Origin: Globisporangium splendens
Lineage: Eukaryota; Oomycota; Peronosporomycetes; Pythiales; Pythiaceae
NCBI GenBank assembly: GCA_006386115.1
Contig: VFIW01000003.1
Coordinates: forward strand, 868,001 to 932,000
Length of the DNA: 64,000 nt
Reading direction: 5' to 3'
In this document: one piece after another, positions 20,263-30,820 of the stretch
Layout: every line of letters begins with the position of its first letter
Numbering within the stretch: position 1 is the stretch's first letter
Notes under the pieces: model-generated
Told to the model about the DNA's origin: nothing
Seen by the model: the letters and a program-made list of their open reading frames with translations, nothing else
The model's database searches: none
Translations under genes and position numbers: made by a program

Positions 20263-22368
20263 TTAGTAGCTTCGGCCCCAGAGGATCCAGCACTTGGCAG
20301 GCTTGCCACTGACAAAGCACTTCAAGTCGTCCGCGATCGGGTCCACGTTGTGCTCGAATGGGATGCACAACGTCTTGGCCGCCGCGCTCGTGGCCGTGTT
20401 CTCGGCTTCCTCGGCGAGTCCCATGAGCGCGAGCGATTCCTCGCGACTCTTGGTCTTCACCACTTCCTCCCACTCGGTCTCGTTACAGAACGGCGTGAGC
20501 ACCATGCAGCTCTCCTGGAGCGCGTTCACAAAGTCCTTCCACTCCGTGACCTTCTTGATGCGCGAGTCGCGTTCCTGGCGCGCGCGCTCCAACATGTCGC
20601 TCTGGATCTGCTCCAAGAGTTCTGGGATCTTCGTCGTGAGTTCCGCGATCGGGATGTCAGCCTTGGCGCCGTTGTCACGACGCACGACGCGCACCTGCTC
20701 CTTCGCGATATCCTTTGGTCCCAACTCGAAACGCAGTGGCACACCCTTGAGCTCCCAGTGGTTGTACTTCCAGCCAGGCGTGTACACGCGGCGCGTGTCC
20801 ACTTCGATGCGCACACCGGACTTCAACAGCAACTTGGAGATCTCGTCCGCCTTGCTGTAGATCATGTCCACTTCGTCCTTGTCCTTGAATGGGATTGGCA
20901 CAACGATGACCTGGAGCGGCGCCACGCGTGGTGGGAGCACAAGACCCTTGTCGTCACCGTGGATCATGATCATGACACCGAGCGAACGCGTCGTGAAGCC
21001 CCACGAGTTCTGGTACGGGATCAGCTTCTTGCCATCCTCGTACTCGGCCGAGATGCCGAACATCTTGCCAAAGTTCTGGCCCAAGTGGTGTGACGTCGCG
21101 GCTTGGATACCACGACCCGTGGCAGGGATGAAGCCCTCGATGGTCGTCGTGTAGTCAGCGCCGGCAAACTTCTCCTTCTCCGACTTGGTGCCCTTGACCA
21201 TTGGCACGGCGAGCAATTCCTCGTACGCGCCAGCGTAAAAGTCCAAGATCTGACGCACTTCAATGTCGGCCTCTTCCTTCGTCGCGTGTGCCGTGTGGCC
21301 CTCTTGCCACAGGAACTCACGGGTACGGATGAATGGCGTTGGGTTCTTGAACTCCCAACGCACGACGTTGTTCCACTGGTTGAGCTTCAATGGCAAGTCA
21401 CGGTGACTGCGGATCCAGTTCTTGAACGCCGGGTACATGATCGTTTCCGACGTTGGACGGATCGCGATCGGCTCCTTCAGGTCCGAGTCGCCCGACTTGG
21501 TCACCCACGCGACCTCCGGCGCGAAGCCCTCCAAGTGGTCCTTCTCCTTCTGCAGCTTCTCACTCGACACGAAGATCGGGAAGTAGCAGTTCTTGACGCC
21601 AATCGACTTGAAGCGCGAGTCCAAGTACTCGACGACGCGCTCCCAAATCTCGTACGAGTACGGACGCAGGATGTAGCAGCCCGAGATATCGTAGTAGTCG
21701 ATCATGCCCGACTTGGTGATGATCTCCGTGTACCAGTCGGCAAAGTTCTCCGACTTGGTTACCGACACGCCCTCGTTCGACTTGTTCTCCTGCTTCTTCG
21801 GGGCCGCGGCTGCCTTGGAGCCCTTGGCCGCCTTCGCAACAGGAGCCGCAGCAGTCTTGTCGACCGCGGCAAAGTCCACGATGATCGGTTCGTGCTTGTA
21901 GTGCTTGACGAACTTCAGCAGCGCCTCTGGCGCCAGCGAGTACGTCAAGTCGTTGCGCAGTGGATGGCAGTGCAGCACCTTGGCGTCCACGAGCGCCTTG
22001 TCGAGCACCAGACGCACTTCGGTCTTCTCGTCGTGCATCACGCACAGCGGCGAGACCGAGCCCTTCTTGACCTTTAGCACGGTCTCGAGCACGTCCTCGG
22101 TCGCGAAGCGCAGGTTGTACTTGCTACCAATGCCCGCGGTGCTGAGCTTGTTGCCGAGCAGCTTGGTGTCGACGGTCGTGGACGTGGCCGCCGTCACCAG
22201 GAAGAGACCCTCCTTCTTGTCCTTGAACACGAGGTTCTTGGTGAGCAGCCCGTCCAGATGGCCGAGCTCGGCCACGAGGTCCTCCACTGTCGGCACCTCC
22301 TTGTGCGCGTGCGTCTCGTACTCGATCGAGAGCGCGGCGAGCGCCGCCATCACCTCCTGCTCCGCCAT
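20263..22368 (-). CDS. Prolyl-tRNA synthetase with N-terminal YbaK-type editing domain
   Basis: Encodes 701 residues in one exon. Residues about 1-165 form a YbaK/ProX-like trans-editing domain (DGLLTKNLVFKDKK, and SPLCVMHDE) that would clear Ala-tRNA(Pro). An Ala/Lys-rich linker (about 175-200) joins it to a eukaryote/archaeal-type class II ProRS. The synthetase part shows motif 2 in WNNVVRWEFKNPTPFIRTREF (about 328-350), the TxE loop (IRPTSET), the GRGIQAATSHHLGQNF segment, an anticodon-binding domain around 500-620 and the C-terminal zinc-type domain ending WGRSY. The enzyme charges tRNA(Pro) in the cytosol. The same fusion order is known in apicomplexan ProRS. The ATG at 22368 starts right at the editing domain. 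It is divergent from the Kazal inhibitor gene. Confidence 0.95.
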   Translation of the reverse strand: MAEQEVMAALAALSIEYETHAHKEVPTVEDLVAELGHLDGLLTKNLVFKDKKEGLFLVTAATSTTVDTKLLGNKLSTAGIGSKYNLRFATEDVLETVLKVKKGSVSPLCVMHDEKTEVRLVLDKALVDAKVLHCHPLRNDLTYSLAPEALLKFVKHYKHEPIIVDFAAVDKTAAAPVAKAAKGSKAAAAPKKQENKSNEGVSVTKSENFADWYTEIITKSGMIDYYDISGCYILRPYSYEIWERVVEYLDSRFKSIGVKNCYFPIFVSSEKLQKEKDHLEGFAPEVAWVTKSGDSDLKEPIAIRPTSETIMYPAFKNWIRSHRDLPLKLNQWNNVVRWEFKNPTPFIRTREFLWQEGHTAHATKEEADIEVRQILDFYAGAYEELLAVPMVKGTKSEKEKFAGADYTTTIEGFIPATGRGIQAATSHHLGQNFGKMFGISAEYEDGKKLIPYQNSWGFTTRSLGVMIMIHGDDKGLVLPPRVAPLQVIVVPIPFKDKDEVDMIYSKADEISKLLLKSGVRIEVDTRRVYTPGWKYNHWELKGVPLRFELGPKDIAKEQVRVVRRDNGAKADIPIAELTTKIPELLEQIQSDMLERARQERDSRIKKVTEWKDFVNALQESCMVLTPFCNETEWEEVVKTKSREESLALMGLAEEAENTATSAAAKTLCIPFEHNVDPIADDLKCFVSGKPAKCWILWGRSY

Positions 22369-22762
22369 CTTCTGCTGTTGTTCGGATTCCTGTGTGGGCT
22401 TGGCACCACAAAATCGGTTGTTGCCCCCTCCTTTCCCCAGTCATTTTCCACTGGAGAGCTCGAGGGTACACAAGAGAAAGATGGGTTTCTTGAACCCACG
22501 GGTTTGAAAACCTGGAAAGAAAGTGTGACAGACAAACCCGTCTACATTTTGCTAGGAGAATAAAAGGGAAAGTGTGACCTGACCCGTGGGTCAGATGAGA
22601 ACCCGACCTTTGCGGGTTTTCACTGGATGTGAGATCGGACAGCAAGACCCGGACCGGAACGTTCTGAATCGTCTTGTGGGGAAAGATCTCCACAAGAACA
22701 GAAAGAACGAGCACGTGGGTTGAACTGTGAGCTTCACAGTCTAATTCTCACTGCAAGACACA
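22369..22762. promoter_or_regulatory. Bidirectional promoter with repeated ACCCG/CGGGT elements
   Basis: This 394-base spacer between divergent ProRS and Kazal inhibitor genes contains repeated short elements: CCCACGGGTTTG near 22496, ACCCGTGGGTCAG near 22581 and TGCGGGTTT near 22612, plus copies of AACCCG. Several are in opposite orientation and could bind a shared factor. Function is inferred only from position and repetition. Confidence 0.35.
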
Positions 22763-23110
22763 ATGCGCGCATGGACTGCAGTTCTCTCTCTGCTGTTGCT
22801 GCTGGCAGCAGCGACCACGACTGACGCGATGCAGAACCCTGCCACTGTCACGATCGAGCTAAATGGTGACACTGATCAGCCACCGCTGCCAGAAGCCCAG
22901 TCATTGGACGATGCGGAGCTCGACAAGGCGTGTCCGCCGCGGTTCACGCGCGAGTACTGGCCCGTGTGTGGCTTCGACGGCGCGACGTACAAAAAGTACG
23001 CGAACAAGAGCATCTTTGCGTACCACCAGTGCCGCGCCCAGAAGCTCCATGGCGTCACGATGACGCTCGTGGACATGCGCTGGTGTCCTGATGACAGCGA
23101 TGCAAGCTGA
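22763..23110 (+). CDS. Secreted Kazal-like serine protease inhibitor (four-Cys, EPI type)
   Basis: Encodes 115 residues with a signal peptide (about 1-22, leucine-rich, ending TTDA). After an acidic stretch comes one Kazal-like domain with Cys57, Cys69 (in PVCGFDGATY), Cys90 and Cys108. Classical Kazal domains have six Cys; here the position of Cys4 is Ser83 (NKS) and one N-terminal Cys is absent. The 2-4 disulfide is therefore missing and the 1-5 and 3-6 bonds can form. Such two-disulfide domains occur in Phytophthora EPI proteins that inhibit plant subtilisin-like proteases in the apoplast. The reactive-site P1 residue is likely just after Cys57 (PPR). It is a small single-exon gene. Confidence 0.85.
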   Translation: MRAWTAVLSLLLLLAAATTTDAMQNPATVTIELNGDTDQPPLPEAQSLDDAELDKACPPRFTREYWPVCGFDGATYKKYANKSIFAYHQCRAQKLHGVTMTLVDMRWCPDDSDAS

Positions 23111-23596
23111 GGAGGTGCAGCAAGTGAGTGTTTGGTTGATTGTTTGTTATGGTTGCATTTTGAGGTAGCGGATATGTGGTGGAATCGGTTTTATGTGTCA
23201 GCAACGGGATACAAACTCCCGTTGAAGTTAAAGTGGATTTGTAAACAGCTGTGTTTTGAGCTCTTTGAGACTTTTTAACTTTATAGTTGAGCCATCTGCT
23301 CACTCACACCCCTCTGACAACCAACCTTTACATCTCAATATCTACATACAATTGAAATCAATATTAATCTCAACGCCTCTTTTACCTGCATAAACATATA
23401 CACGAACAAACCACAAACTGATCACCAAGGTTGTGTGTGCTGAGGGTTCTCTCGTTCCAAGATTCGCTGCACGTCGGCTTCTGCAGGAATTCGCGCCGTG
23501 GCGACGTCGACGGTTGCAGAAAAGATCGTGGTCTCGAGACGCGCTCTCAGTCTGCAACTCGCGCTCCAGTGCCCACCGGAACCCTCCATCCATCTA

Positions 23597-23627
<31 letters not shown>

Positions 23628-23635
23628 ATCCCAAG
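23111..23635. other. Intergenic, with CT-rich leader
   Basis: No gene recognised. A (CT)n-rich tract at about 23597-23630 lies directly upstream of the acyl-CoA dehydrogenase ATG, probably in its 5' leader. Confidence 0.55.
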
Positions 23636-24907
23636 ATGCTTCCAGCCACGAAGACCACGGCGCGCCAGCTCGGCGCCAAGCTGCTCAAGCCCTCGTCCGC
23701 GCGTTCGTTCGCGGTCGGCGTCCACGTGGACGACTCGGCGTACGACCACTTTTCGCTCAAGCTGAGCGACGAGCAGCGCGAGTTCCAGCAGCTCGCGCGC
23801 AAGTTCGCGCGCGAAGAGATGATCCCGAAGGAAAAGTACTATGACACGACGATGGAGTACCCGCAGGAGATTTTCGCCAAGGCGTGGGAGTTGGGACTCG
23901 TGAACACGCACGTGCCGGAGAAGTTCGGCGGTCTCGGTCTCGGTGTGCTCGATGGCTGCATCGTCGGCGAAGAGCTCGCGTACGGCTGCACGGGCATGGC
24001 CACGGCCATTGAAGCGAACGGTCTCGCGACGGCGCCACTGCTCGTCGCAGGCAGCGACGTGCAGAACAAGAAGTACCTCGGGCGTCTGGTGGAAGAGCCT
24101 GTGCAAGCCGCGTACTGTGTCACGGAGCCGGGTGCTGGCTCGGATGTCGCTGGTGCCAAGACCACGGCCGTCAAGAAGGGCGACAAGTGGGTCATCAACG
24201 GCTCGAAGATGTGGATCACGAACGGCAGCGTCGCCAAGTGGTACTTTGTGCTCGCGAAGACGGACGCGAACGCCAAGGCTGGTTCGGCGTTCACGGGCTT
24301 CATCGTTGATGCCGACTCGCCAGGCATCACGGTCGGTCGCAAGGAAATCAACGTCGGCCAGCGCTGCTCGGACACGCGCGGCATCACGTTTGAAGATGTC
24401 GAAGTGCCAGAAGAGAACGTGCTCGGTGCGCCAGGCTACGGCTTCAAGATCGCGATGCAAGCGTTCGATATCACGCGTCCTCCAGTCGCGATCGGTGCCG
24501 TCGGTCTCGCTCGCCGTGCGTTCGACGAAGCGCGCAAGTACGCGTTGGAGCGCAAGACCATGGGTGTGCCAATCGCGCAACACCAGGCGATCGCGTTCAT
24601 CCTCGCCGATATGGCCACGGGTATTGAAGCTGCTCGCCAGTTGACGTACAAGGCGGCGTATGAGCACGACTGCGGCCGCAAGAACACCATGTACGCGTCG
24701 ATGGCCAAGCGCTTTGCAGGCGACCACGCGAACCAGTGCGCCACGGACGCCATCCAGGTGTTTGGCGGCGCGGGCTTCAACACGGAGTACCCGGTCGAGA
24801 AGCTCTTCCGCGATGCCAAGATCTACCAGATCTACGAAGGCACGTCGCAGATCCAGCGCTTGGTCATCGCCAAGGAGATGTTCTCGCTCCAGAACCTCGA
24901 CCCATAG
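23636..24907 (+). CDS. Mitochondrial medium-chain-type acyl-CoA dehydrogenase
   Basis: Encodes 423 residues. The first 25 residues ([17 protein letters not shown]...RSFA) form a basic mitochondrial presequence. The body is a typical FAD-dependent acyl-CoA dehydrogenase: N-terminal helical domain ([15 protein letters not shown]), the [12 protein letters not shown] beta-domain motif that contacts FAD and substrate, the KMWITNG strand, and the C-terminal helical domain with [22 protein letters not shown]. The catalytic base is Glu401 in [10 protein letters not shown], the position used by medium-chain enzymes (MCAD Glu376) and not by isovaleryl or long-chain enzymes. It catalyses the first step of beta-oxidation, passing electrons to ETF. 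The in-frame leader upstream of 23636 contains the CT tract and is unlikely to be translated. Confidence 0.93.
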   Translation: MLPATKTTARQLGAKLLKPSSARSFAVGVHVDDSAYDHFSLKLSDEQREFQQLARKFAREEMIPKEKYYDTTMEYPQEIFAKAWELGLVNTHVPEKFGGLGLGVLDGCIVGEELAYGCTGMATAIEANGLATAPLLVAGSDVQNKKYLGRLVEEPVQAAYCVTEPGAGSDVAGAKTTAVKKGDKWVINGSKMWITNGSVAKWYFVLAKTDANAKAGSAFTGFIVDADSPGITVGRKEINVGQRCSDTRGITFEDVEVPEENVLGAPGYGFKIAMQAFDITRPPVAIGAVGLARRAFDEARKYALERKTMGVPIAQHQAIAFILADMATGIEAARQLTYKAAYEHDCGRKNTMYASMAKRFAGDHANQCATDAIQVFGGAGFNTEYPVEKLFRDAKIYQIYEGTSQIQRLVIAKEMFSLQNLDP

Positions 24908-25736
24908 GTCTGAGGAAGGGTCACGGAGCCGTCCATTGATGATGCAGGATGAATGGTCATTTTTTTATAGTTGGAGCGTAATAGCAGAAGAAGAAACAAA
25001 CAAATACAGAAGTTGGTGCAAGCACACACACATTCGCATCGGTATGTGCGTGATCCCAGGTATTCGTGCTGCATTTGTGAGATCTCAGGTTTCCACCTTC
25101 CGTGTTTAATAGGAAGTGTTTGTAGCAATTGCTCATTCCTCCTAAGAACGAAAGAGTCTCTACTAAGTGACTCATACTGTACACCTGCAGTGTGGAGCTG
25201 ATGAGCAGTGCGAGACCTGGCAAGCAGAACTCGCCAAATAGCGTCACGGAAGCTGAGTGTCTTGTGCGCTCTCACAGGCATTTGCCCTCAAACTGAGTGA
25301 TACTGCTGTGGCTCGCCCAAAAGAGATTAGTGGTCGAGCTCCCATCTCCCGATTCGAGAGCGCAGCACTTTGATGATACAGACTGAAGCACACATGTGAT
25401 GGGGACTGCAAGTAGTGTCAATACGGCAGCGTCCTGATCCGAGCCATTTTGTGTCAACGATTTCGGTGAAAGCTCTGCTGATTGCGCTATAGCCCCAAAT
25501 GCCGTGTCTTCACACATACATGTGTGTGTCCGATACTGTAAGAGCGTTCTCAAAGTGCAAATCGCAAATCTCGGTGGAAGGCTTGTCCAATCTTCAGAGG
25601 ATCAATGGATTTTATTGACTGAGCTTATCACAATCAAACAAACAAAAAAAGAAGCAACATGCAAGGTTGACCGAACAACGAATGATGGAAAAGAAGCTCG
25701 ACAGCTACGTGGTGGTAACGAATGCCCCGGCTACGC
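24908..25736. other. Convergent intergenic space
   Basis: 829 bases between the 3' ends of the acyl-CoA dehydrogenase and the first pectate lyase. Short frames show no family hallmark. I see nothing coding. Confidence 0.55.
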
Positions 25737-26501
25737 CTAGACAAACTTGACGTTGCTGGTCGAGTACTGGCACAAGGTGCCCGATGGACCCGAGCCCAAG
25801 TTCTTGGGGCTCTTGGCGGCTTGTGACCATTGGCAAATCGGGATCTTCTTGTTCGACGACTTGATGTGCACATTGGTCATCTTGGCTTCGTCGTTGTTGT
25901 TCTTGTTCACAGTGATAACGCTCACCTTCGGGTCCACGACCAAGACGTTGGACACAATGACCTTGCGCTTGATGCTGCCACACGTGCCGCACGAGCGGTA
26001 GAGCTTGCCAAAGTCCTGAGCATAGAAACCATCGATGGACACGGTACCTGGTCCGTTCTGCTGAATGACCTTGTCGCTGGCGTACCGCGCGCCGCCACCG
26101 ATGACCTTGGACACGCTCGAGGCCGAGCCACCCTTGATGGACAGCGCGTCTTCGCACACGTCGGTCCACCAGACGTTCTCGATCGTGCAGTCGTGCTTGT
26201 CGCAGTGGACACCTTCCATCTGGTTCTTGCCGATGATCACGTTCTTGAGCGTGGCACCTGGCTCGACGAGGAACACCGCATCCTTGCTACCACCTTCGGT
26301 TTGCGCCTTGCACTGCACGTTCGAGCGTTCGTAGGTCTTCATGCCACCGTCAAAGGTGGTGCCGGCCTTGACGACGTACGGTGCCGAGTACTTGACGGTT
26401 CCCTTGCTGGCTGGCCAGGTTCCCGTGGGCATTGGAGCAGCCGAGACAAGGGCGGCGGAGGCTGCAGCGACGAGGACGATGGTGGAGGCGAAGTGGACCA
26501 T
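25737..26501 (-). CDS. Secreted pectate lyase, PL3 family (copy 1)
   Basis: Encodes 254 residues with a signal peptide (about 1-21, MVHFASTIVLVAAASAALVSA). The mature protein is a compact PL3 right-handed beta-helix lyase: GTWPASKGTVKYSAPYVV start, the KNVIIGKNQMEGVHC, TIENVWWTDVCEDALSIKGG and VIGGGARYASDKVIQ turns, and paired cysteines (SCGTCG). PL3 enzymes cleave de-esterified pectin by calcium-dependent beta-elimination outside the cell. The VCEDALSIKG segment carries the acidic calcium-binding residues. It is about four-fifths identical to copies 2 and 3. A 130-base block (26060-26189) matches copy 2 exactly by eye. Single exon; ATG chosen at the signal peptide. Confidence 0.93.
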   Translation of the reverse strand: MVHFASTIVLVAAASAALVSAAPMPTGTWPASKGTVKYSAPYVVKAGTTFDGGMKTYERSNVQCKAQTEGGSKDAVFLVEPGATLKNVIIGKNQMEGVHCDKHDCTIENVWWTDVCEDALSIKGGSASSVSKVIGGGARYASDKVIQQNGPGTVSIDGFYAQDFGKLYRSCGTCGSIKRKVIVSNVLVVDPKVSVITVNKNNNDEAKMTNVHIKSSNKKIPICQWSQAAKSPKNLGSGPSGTLCQYSTSNVKFV

Positions 26502-26558
26502 TGCTGCTCTGGAGCTTGGAGAGGTGAGGACTGGGGACTTGTGTGTCGGGAAGACGGC

Positions 26559-26574
26559 AAATTGGAGAATGAGA
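26559..26574 (-). promoter_or_regulatory. Oomycete Inr/FPR core promoter of pectate lyase copy 1
   Basis: The minus strand reads TCTCATTCTCCAATTT, matching 15 of 16 positions of GCTCATTYYNCAWTTT, about 58 bases upstream of the ATG. Confidence 0.75.
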
Positions 26575-27413
26575 CTGAGAGTCGATCCCCACACTTGCAA
26601 GAGGGGAGTCGGAGGAGGAACCCCCAACCAAAGTCTGCGAACCTGATGAGTGGTGAGCTTGACCAATCACTTTCATAGCATCGTACAGTCCTCCGATTAG
26701 ACAAGGATTAAGCGTTCGTCTCGTTAATCAATTCAGTTACTCGAGCGACTGAGTTGAACTGAAGAATGCCTCAAAACCGGATGGCGTCATGTACTTTCTC
26801 TGGACTGGAGGACACGAATTAATTCTTCCCCTTAACAAAGAGACTCTTGGAATTCAATACTTGGTGACTCATAGTGCATGCAGCACAACACAGTGTTCCA
26901 GATATCGAGGGACTAGTTGTGTATTTTGATGCCCTGAGAAAAATAGATCCATTGGAAGCATTCTCTGAAGCTAGATGAGCAGCTTTGTTGATGGACCATC
27001 TTTGCGACGCCTTGTTGAAGCAAATCGCGATGGTCGTCCATGTGGGTTTCCAGAAGCTGGGGCGACAGCGCGCCTCGGTGTGACCAGCGGCAGATACAGA
27101 CGCTTGATGACATTAAAGGTCCTCACAATCGAGCAACGCGTTGACGATGATGATGGGCGTGCGTGACTCTATGCCAGTGGACACGATCGAGTCGGCTGCT
27201 GATGAGCTGTCATTTATTAGTGAATTGGCGAGGTTCTACAGGTATAAACGCAAATAAACATGCAGTGGAAAGAGCATAATCACGAGCCAAGCGACCGAGT
27301 GCTCGAGAACAAAAACAACAGAAAACTTTCCTCAATTTGAACTGGGAATTTCATTAAAACCATATGCACACACACAACTTTGCAGCGACCTGGAACGCTC
27401 AACTCTCAGTTCC
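26575..27413. other. Intergenic between pectate lyase copies 1 and 2
   Basis: No gene recognised in about 840 bases. It holds the upstream region of copy 1 and the 3' flank of copy 2. Confidence 0.5.
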
Positions 27414-28178
27414 TTAGACGAACTTGACGTTGCTGGTGGAGTACTTGCAGAGAGTGCCCGACGGACCCGAGCCGACAGTCTTTGGGTCGGACCCTCCCTG
27501 CGACCACTGGCAGAACGGAATCGTCTTCTTGGACGACTTGACGTGCACGTTGGTCAGCGTGGCTTCGTCGTTGTAGTTCTTGTTGACGGTCGCCACGCTC
27601 ACCTTCGGGTCCACGGCGTAGACGTTGGAGATGGTGACCTTGCGCTTGACGTTACCGCACGTGCCGCACGAGCGGTAGAGCTTGCCAAAGTCCTCGGCGT
27701 AGAAGCCGTCGATGGTGACGGTGCCTGGTCCGTTGTGCTGAATGACCTTGTCGCTGGCGTACCGCGCGCCGCCACCGATGACCTTGGACACGCTCGAGGC
27801 CGAGCCACCCTTGATGGACAGCGCGTCTTCGCACACGTCGGTCCACCAGACGTTCTCGATCGTGCAGCCGTGCTTCTCGCAGTGGACGCCCTCCATCTGG
27901 TTCTTGCCGATGATCACGTTCTTGAGCGTGGCACCGGACTCGACGAGGAACACGGCGGTCTCCTTGCCGGACTCGGTCTGTCCTTCGCACTGGATGTTGG
28001 AGCGTTCGTAGGTCTTCATGCCACCGTCAAAGGTGGTGCCGGCCTTGACGACGTACGGTGCCGAGTACTTGACGGTTCCCTTGCTGGCTGGCCAGGTTCC
28101 CGTGGGCATGGCGGCGCCTGAGACGAGGGTCACGGAGACGGCGGCAGCGATGGTGAGTGAGGCGATGAGTTGGACCAT
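27414..28178 (-). CDS. Secreted pectate lyase, PL3 family (copy 2)
   Basis: Encodes 254 residues with a signal peptide (MVQLIASLTIAAAVSVTLVSGA) and the full PL3 fold as in copy 1. The protein is identical to copy 3 at 30062-30826, which lies inverted about 1.9 kb away. The stop codon is TAA here and TGA in copy 3. Homology with copy 3 covers the CDS and 87 bases of leader, including the initiator, and stops at both ends. The differences I could see are synonymous and several are clustered. Copies 2 and 3 would be indistinguishable as proteins, so any functional difference must be regulatory. Single exon. Confidence 0.93.
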   Translation of the reverse strand: MVQLIASLTIAAAVSVTLVSGAAMPTGTWPASKGTVKYSAPYVVKAGTTFDGGMKTYERSNIQCEGQTESGKETAVFLVESGATLKNVIIGKNQMEGVHCEKHGCTIENVWWTDVCEDALSIKGGSASSVSKVIGGGARYASDKVIQHNGPGTVTIDGFYAEDFGKLYRSCGTCGNVKRKVTISNVYAVDPKVSVATVNKNYNDEATLTNVHVKSSKKTIPFCQWSQGGSDPKTVGSGPSGTLCKYSTSNVKFV

Positions 28179-28265
28179 TGTTGATGGGATGGAGTGGCTT
28201 GTTGGTTGTAGATTTGATCTGGTGTCTAGGTGGAGAAATGGAGAATGAACGATGGAGTGGATGAA
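27420..28265. repeat. Left arm of ~850-bp inverted repeat (pectate lyase)
   Basis: Reverse complement of 29975-30820 with few differences. It spans the whole CDS and the leader. Confidence 0.85.
28235..28250 (-). promoter_or_regulatory. Inr/FPR core promoter of pectate lyase copy 2
   Basis: The minus strand reads GTTCATTCTCCATTTC. It differs from the copy 3 element by one base (GTTC against GCTC) in the first, conserved part of the consensus, so promoter strength may differ between the two copies. Confidence 0.7.
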
Positions 28266-29974
28266 TAATTGTTGCATCCGGCGTTGACATTCTCGTGTGT
28301 GCGGGGAGGAGACCATGGAGTCGAGAATCGCAAGCCATTGGGGCACATAACGTTGCTTTCTTCCTTTAGAGTTCGGTGCGACCTCCATTCTACTCGCGTT
28401 TGTATCATTTAGGATCATCTCTTTGGGGCTATGGGATCTATGGGATCACAACATCTTGAATTTGATGCTGCATCTCGACGAAAAGGCAACCGCTCCATTC
28501 GGATCTTCATGCAGCGGTCTTTTGTATTGAACTTTGTTCAGCAGTGTCAGATGGTTTAGCGAATGCTGTCATTATGGATCTTCGCTGCCAACGTGAGATG
28601 ACCAGCAGATGCACTTCACATCCAGGACCTGCCCCGTACTAAAGTCGACTAAGATTTCGCATAAATCTACATGTATCAGTCAGCTATGCTAAAATCTCGC
28701 CTGAATACTCCAACCAGTGACCCGAGTATGCATTTCCTAAAAGGAGACTAAAGTTTCGCCTGCACACACTCTACTGTAGCTGGTGTGGTTGCCGACTTGA
28801 TCCGAGTAGACCAGGCTGAGAAACAGCGGTAGCGAAACCACCACAGAGGTACGCAAAGCCGGAGAATGTTTCACCGACCATGAGTCAACGAGGATCCTTT
28901 GAGTCCAGTTGTAACTTTAGAATCATTCTGGAGCAGCTTTATGGGGATAATTGCAGGGTGCGTCTGTAAGCATCGATGATGCGTCTGGATCACACCCGCG
29001 CTCTGTGCCGAAGACAGATTGTCGAAGAGTGTCAGACAGCTTACTCCTTTTGGATCCTCTACAGTACAGAGATGCGATTGAGCTTGCACTTCACAATGCG
29101 ACGACATTGATTATTCGTTGTGCAAAGAGCGAACAGTAGTGCGTGGCACAAAGCAAGGGCACTGCGACAACAACAACAAAAAACGAGACTATTTCTGTCC
29201 ACATTTGTTGGTGTCAATTGTATAAATTCTACAATTGACAGGGTGAAAAAGGCAAGAGGAGGGAATGTGTTGAGCGACGTTGAGTGGTCTACGGACGCTC
29301 TCTCGGCATCATACAATATGAAATACGTGGTTCATGCCCATCTGGCGAACACAAAAGCACCGAGTCTTTATGCAACCACTCATTGGGTCGTACTCTTTGA
29401 AGTAGTGATATAGACATAGTTTCGCGAGACTTGCGTATCCCCCCCACCAGGTTGCTTCTGGTGAGGCTGTGCCGAAGAGATCAAGAGTACCTCCAGGGTT
29501 AAAACTCTAGAGGCATTCTTGGACTTTTACAAACAAACAAAAAAGCATCAAAATATCACGTGCCAATAAGAGGCTTTGTCACTGAATGAGCATTCGGTCA
29601 TCAAGGAGATTGAACAGCTGACTAATTCAGTCGATTTTAGTTTCTGCTGGTGATCTCAAGCTCTTCGGTCTCAAAGATCCAATATGATACTTTCACTAAA
29701 CCATCTGACATTGCGGCACAATGGACCTTGCTACTAAAAAGTCATACTCGAGGATCGGAAATGAATGAGTTGCCTCTTCGCCATGTTGCCCTGACTCAAG
29801 AAGTCGAGACTGCCCTAGTGATCCCAAAAGATACTCGCGTGAATTGCAAAGGAATACGCAAAGAACGGCATTCGAAGACAACAAGGTTAGACCCTTCCCA
29901 CCTCATCCTCCGACCGTAACGCATCAACGAGCTCTCCTTTGGACAGCACTTTCACGTCCAACAAGGGCTCTTCT
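28266..29974. other. Loop between inverted pectate lyase genes
   Basis: 1.7 kb without a supported gene. Frames at 29120-29413 and 29650-29919 are short and lack hallmarks. Both flanking lyase genes are transcribed outwards from this segment, so it carries both upstream regulatory regions. Confidence 0.5.
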
Positions 29975-30820
29975 TTCATCCACTCCATCGCTCATTCTCC
30001 ATTTCTCCACCTAGACACCAGATCAAATCTACAACCAACAAGCCACTCCATCCCATCAACAATGGTCCAACTCATCGCCTCACTCACCATCGCTGCCGCC
30101 GTCTCCGTGACCCTCGTCTCAGGCGCCGCCATGCCCACGGGAACCTGGCCAGCCAGCAAGGGAACCGTCAAGTACTCGGCACCGTACGTCGTCAAGGCCG
30201 GCACCACCTTTGACGGTGGCATGAAGACCTACGAACGCTCCAACATCCAGTGCGAAGGACAGACCGAGTCCGGCAAGGAGACCGCCGTGTTCCTCGTCGA
30301 GTCCGGCGCCACGCTCAAGAACGTGATCATCGGCAAGAACCAGATGGAGGGCGTCCACTGCGAGAAGCACGGCTGCACGATCGAGAACGTCTGGTGGACC
30401 GACGTGTGCGAAGACGCGCTGTCCATCAAGGGTGGCTCGGCCTCGAGCGTGTCCAAGGTCATCGGCGGCGGCGCTCGTTACGCGAGTGACAAGGTCATTC
30501 AGCACAATGGACCAGGCACCGTCACCATCGACGGCTTCTACGCCGAGGACTTCGGTAAGCTCTACCGCTCGTGCGGCACGTGCGGCAACGTCAAGCGAAA
30601 GGTCACCATCTCCAACGTCTACGCCGTGGACCCGAAGGTGAGCGTGGCGACCGTCAACAAGAACTACAACGACGAAGCCACGCTGACCAACGTGCACGTC
30701 AAGTCGTCCAAGAAGACGATTCCGTTCTGCCAGTGGTCGCAGGGAGGGTCCGACCCAAAGACTGTCGGCTCGGGTCCGTCGGGCACGCTCTGCAAGTACT
30801 CCACCAGCAACGTCAAGTTT
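29975..30820. repeat. Right arm of ~850-bp inverted repeat (pectate lyase)
   Basis: Pairs with 27420-28265. Homology starts at TTCATCCACTCC, 87 bases before the ATG, and ends at the last codons. Confidence 0.85.
29990..30005 (+). promoter_or_regulatory. Inr/FPR core promoter of pectate lyase copy 3
   Basis: GCTCATTCTCCATTTC matches 15 of 16 positions of the Phytophthora core promoter consensus and lies 57-72 bases upstream of the ATG. Confidence 0.75.

Noticed and set aside
21103..22077. 324-codon frame antisense to ProRS
   Set aside because: Shadow of the opposite strand; composition is typical of a reversed GC3-rich gene.
23594..24727. 377-codon frame antisense to the acyl-CoA dehydrogenase
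   Set aside because: His/Arg/Val-rich shadow translation without any motif.
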